The position numbers and the translations under genes are program-made. From the NCBI RefSeq assembly GCF_002303925.1, contig NZ_MRCS01000058.1, forward strand, positions 1 to 41,218: DNA of 41,218 nucleotides, written 5' to 3'. The DNA comes from Pseudomonas sp. ACN8. Its GTDB lineage: Bacteria; Pseudomonadota; Gammaproteobacteria; Pseudomonadales; Pseudomonadaceae. Positions 39,487 to 41,218 of the stretch are shown here, piece after piece; the stretch's first letter is position 1, and every line of letters begins with the position of its first letter. The notes below the pieces were generated by a model, which saw nothing but the letters and a program-made list of their open reading frames with translations, was not told the origin of the DNA and searched no databases.

Positions 39487-39979
39487 TGCGGTGACAGGCT
39501 CCGGGGTCGAGGGCCGCCTATCATAGCGCGCCTGACACTGGTGGTCCGAAGGGTGATGGACAGACATCCCCCATTGATGGGCCATGCGCATCGCCGGCGA
39601 ACGCCTGGCTGCGCTTTCGAGCCTGACGCCAGTGAGTCCGGCACACATTGTGCTGGATAAACTGGCCACTTCGCGATCAGGCCCGCCCCCGCAGGGGACT
39701 GCGGTTTTGCCCACTCCTCGATCTTCTGTGGGAGCTCGTCTGCTCGCGAAAGCGTCCACCACACCGGATAGGGGTGTGAGTGGGGAAGAATGGGTGGGTC
39801 AAGGCCCCAACTTTGAGGATTCCCACCCACTGCGCCACCAGAACTAAAACCCAAACCGCCAGCCTTTTGATATCAATCAGGTTTTTTTCTCTCCCCGGAT
39901 CCCCCCGCGATTGGCGCACCTCTTGCAGCAGGCCAATGGCCAACGTCAGCCAACACCGGCGCGCCCCGAGGGGAACAAC
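39487..39979. other. Intergenic region upstream of the multicopper oxidase
   Basis: 493 bases without a gene. It holds a single degenerate REP (39727-39750, core GGGAGCTCGTCTGCTCGCG), a small inverted repeat CACACC/GGTGTG near 39768, and a palindrome TTGATATCAA (39867-39876) within CCTTTTGATATCAATCAGG, possibly an operator for the oxidase gene. Plus- and minus-strand frames across it look non-coding. Confidence 0.55.
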
Positions 39980-41218
39980 ATGAATAAAATGCCTGACCTC
40001 AAGTCGCTCGGCTTTTTCCGGAAACCGGGCATCGCCGCTGTGATGCTGATCAACTTCAGCCTCGGTACCGTCAACGCTGCGCCGCTTGACGATGTCAGCC
40101 CGCCGCCGCCAACAGATCCTTCGGCGTATAGCAACCCGCCGACCGACTTCAAGGCCGCGCTGGATGTCATAAAGGCCATGCCGCCCGCCAATCAGGGCGC
40201 CATCGCCTTGCCCAATGGCGTGTTTGGCACCCGCACCACGCCAACGACCGACAACGTGCTGCCGCCAGCCCTGCAGACATCCTTCAAGATCCCCACCAAT
40301 GGCAAGCCCAGCCCATTGTTCGGGGCCCAACCGTACACTCAGCAGTTGCTGCTGTTCGAAGAATTCGGCACGGAAAAACTCGACCCGACACTGCCGCCGC
40401 CCACCCTGACCTTCCCGGTTCCGATCGTCGGCCCGGCACCCACCCAGGACCCGAACAACATCGCCCGCAGCGGCCCTTCGGCCACGGCGCTGGAAGCTTT
40501 CATGCGTCAACCGGGGCTGTACCCGTTTCCGTCGCAGTATTCCAATGTACTGGACCGCAACCCATGGAAAGCGCAGATCGAAGCCTTCCTCAACCGCCAT
40601 CCGGTCGGCTCGCCGGCCGAAGGTCGTCCGCCAGGAAAAGGCTGGTCGCACCAGCGCTGGAACGAGTTCTACCCGCAGGTCGCCTTCAAGACCGCTCAAG
40701 CGGGCGCCAAGCTCAATGGCGGCATGCGCGACCGCCGCCAGTTGCACAACTATGCCGTCGGCGAGTTCGGGCCTGGCGGGCTCTACAACCAGACTTCGGA
40801 CACCCCGGTCATAACGGGCACCACCAAAGGCATCGACACCCGTTTTCACCCCAACATGCCGATTCAGAACCACAAGGCGCTCTGGACCTTCGACGGCACC
40901 TTTCCGCCAAAACTGCTGATGGTGCGGTACGGCCAACCCGTGCTGATGCGGCACTACAACGCCCTGCCGATCGATCCGTCGGCCAACATGGGTTTCGGCC
41001 TGCACACCCTCAGCACCCACGAACACAACGGCCACTCCCCGGCCGAAAGCGACGGCTTTTCCAATGCGTTTTTCTTTCCGGGGCAGTACTACGACTATCG
41101 CTGGCCGATCCAGTTGGCCGGTTACGACACCATCAACACCAGCGCTCAGGATCCGCGCGCGGCGTTCCCCTGCGCCCCGGGCGAAACCCTGTTCGTCAAC
41201 GATGCCACGCCGGGCCTC
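39980..41218 (+). CDS. Multicopper oxidase family protein, N-terminal part (runs off the window)
   Basis: 413 codons are visible from the ATG at 39980, which has GAGGGG about six bases upstream; the frame is still open at the end. The signal peptide is long (MNKMPDLKSLGFFRKPGIAA, then VMLINFSLGTVNA/AP). After a proline-rich segment come NPWKAQIEAFLNRHP-type helices, TRFHPNMPIQNHKALWTFDG and VRYGQPVLMRHYNALP, a cupredoxin strand, then His342 and the HEHNGH cluster (His347, His349, His352) in LHTLSTHEHNGHSPAESDG, which resembles the first copper motif. It is probably a periplasmic or secreted oxidase of metals or phenolics. The remaining copper motifs lie beyond the window, so the class is inferred. 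Confidence 0.75.
   Translation, partial: MNKMPDLKSLGFFRKPGIAAVMLINFSLGTVNAAPLDDVSPPPPTDPSAYSNPPTDFKAALDVIKAMPPANQGAIALPNGVFGTRTTPTTDNVLPPALQTSFKIPTNGKPSPLFGAQPYTQQLLLFEEFGTEKLDPTLPPPTLTFPVPIVGPAPTQDPNNIARSGPSATALEAFMRQPGLYPFPSQYSNVLDRNPWKAQIEAFLNRHPVGSPAEGRPPGKGWSHQRWNEFYPQVAFKTAQAGAKLNGGMRDRRQLHNYAVGEFGPGGLYNQTSDTPVITGTTKGIDTRFHPNMPIQNHKALWTFDGTFPPKLLMVRYGQPVLMRHYNALPIDPSANMGFGLHTLSTHEHNGHSPAESDGFSNAFFFPGQYYDYRWPIQLAGYDTINTSAQDPRAAFPCAPGETLFVNDATPGL

Noticed and set aside
39677..41035. 452-residue open frame on the minus strand
   Set aside because: Shadow of the multicopper oxidase gene, whose plus-strand frame has a ribosome site, a signal peptide and copper-like motifs.

Overview
The window is about 41 kb of high-GC chromosomal DNA from a Pseudomonas, most likely of the P. 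fluorescens group. The reasons are the repeated GGGAGCGAGCCTGCTCGCG palindromes (Pseudomonas REP/BIME elements), Pseudomonas-type small families (DUF2388, DUF2789, a two-cysteine DksA paralogue) and the fused-A/B Mrp antiporter operon. No tRNA, rRNA, CRISPR, prophage or intact insertion sequence was seen. It reads as ordinary chromosome with short operons separated by REP pairs.

Layout. 0.2-3.8 kb: two tandem paralogous secreted proteins of unknown function. 3.9-6.9 kb: a FAD/NAD(P)-binding protein, then a divergent XRE-cupin regulator and EamA exporter. 7.1-13.1 kb: a complete six-gene Mrp (Sha/Pha) cation/proton antiporter operon with every gene pair overlapping. 13.3-17.1 kb: a DUF3995 membrane protein, a glycine-betaine-type binding protein and several small proteins, one of which follows a leader of four consecutive hairpins. 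17.2-22.6 kb: a chemoreceptor with its sensor domain after the signalling domain, a DksA paralogue, a GST and a two-component system. 22.8-30.6 kb: mainly metabolic and regulatory single genes (SRPBCC, SDR, a decayed aldo/keto reductase, LysR, DinB, an LhgO-like oxidase, DUF2388, a PLP-dependent dehydratase, an isoprenylcysteine methyltransferase-like protein, a HAD phosphatase and a lone receiver domain).

The most interesting operon lies at 30.9-32.6 kb on the minus strand: a membrane cytochrome b, a Tat-exported YedY-like molybdoenzyme and a small exported protein made of MxKDx repeats with 13 Met in 67 mature residues. This matches the MrpX/YedY1 reactive-chlorine scavenging system described in Azospira: the Met-rich peptide would be oxidised sacrificially and the molybdoenzyme would reduce it. 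The leader of this operon can fold so that the ribosome binding site is closed by either of two upstream copies of the same complementary segment, with an AACAACAA motif in the loop.

32.9-41.2 kb: an RlmI-like methyltransferase; a LuxR regulator divergent from a polyamine-type binding protein and a DmpA-type (P1) aminopeptidase; directly behind the latter, a candidate small RNA with its own promoter-like boxes and terminator; a TetR regulator divergent from a hotdog/DUF4442 protein across several inverted repeats; a GNAT acetyltransferase; and the first 413 codons of a multicopper oxidase that leaves the window.

All assignments come from reading the sequence and recalled family knowledge. 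No database search was run.
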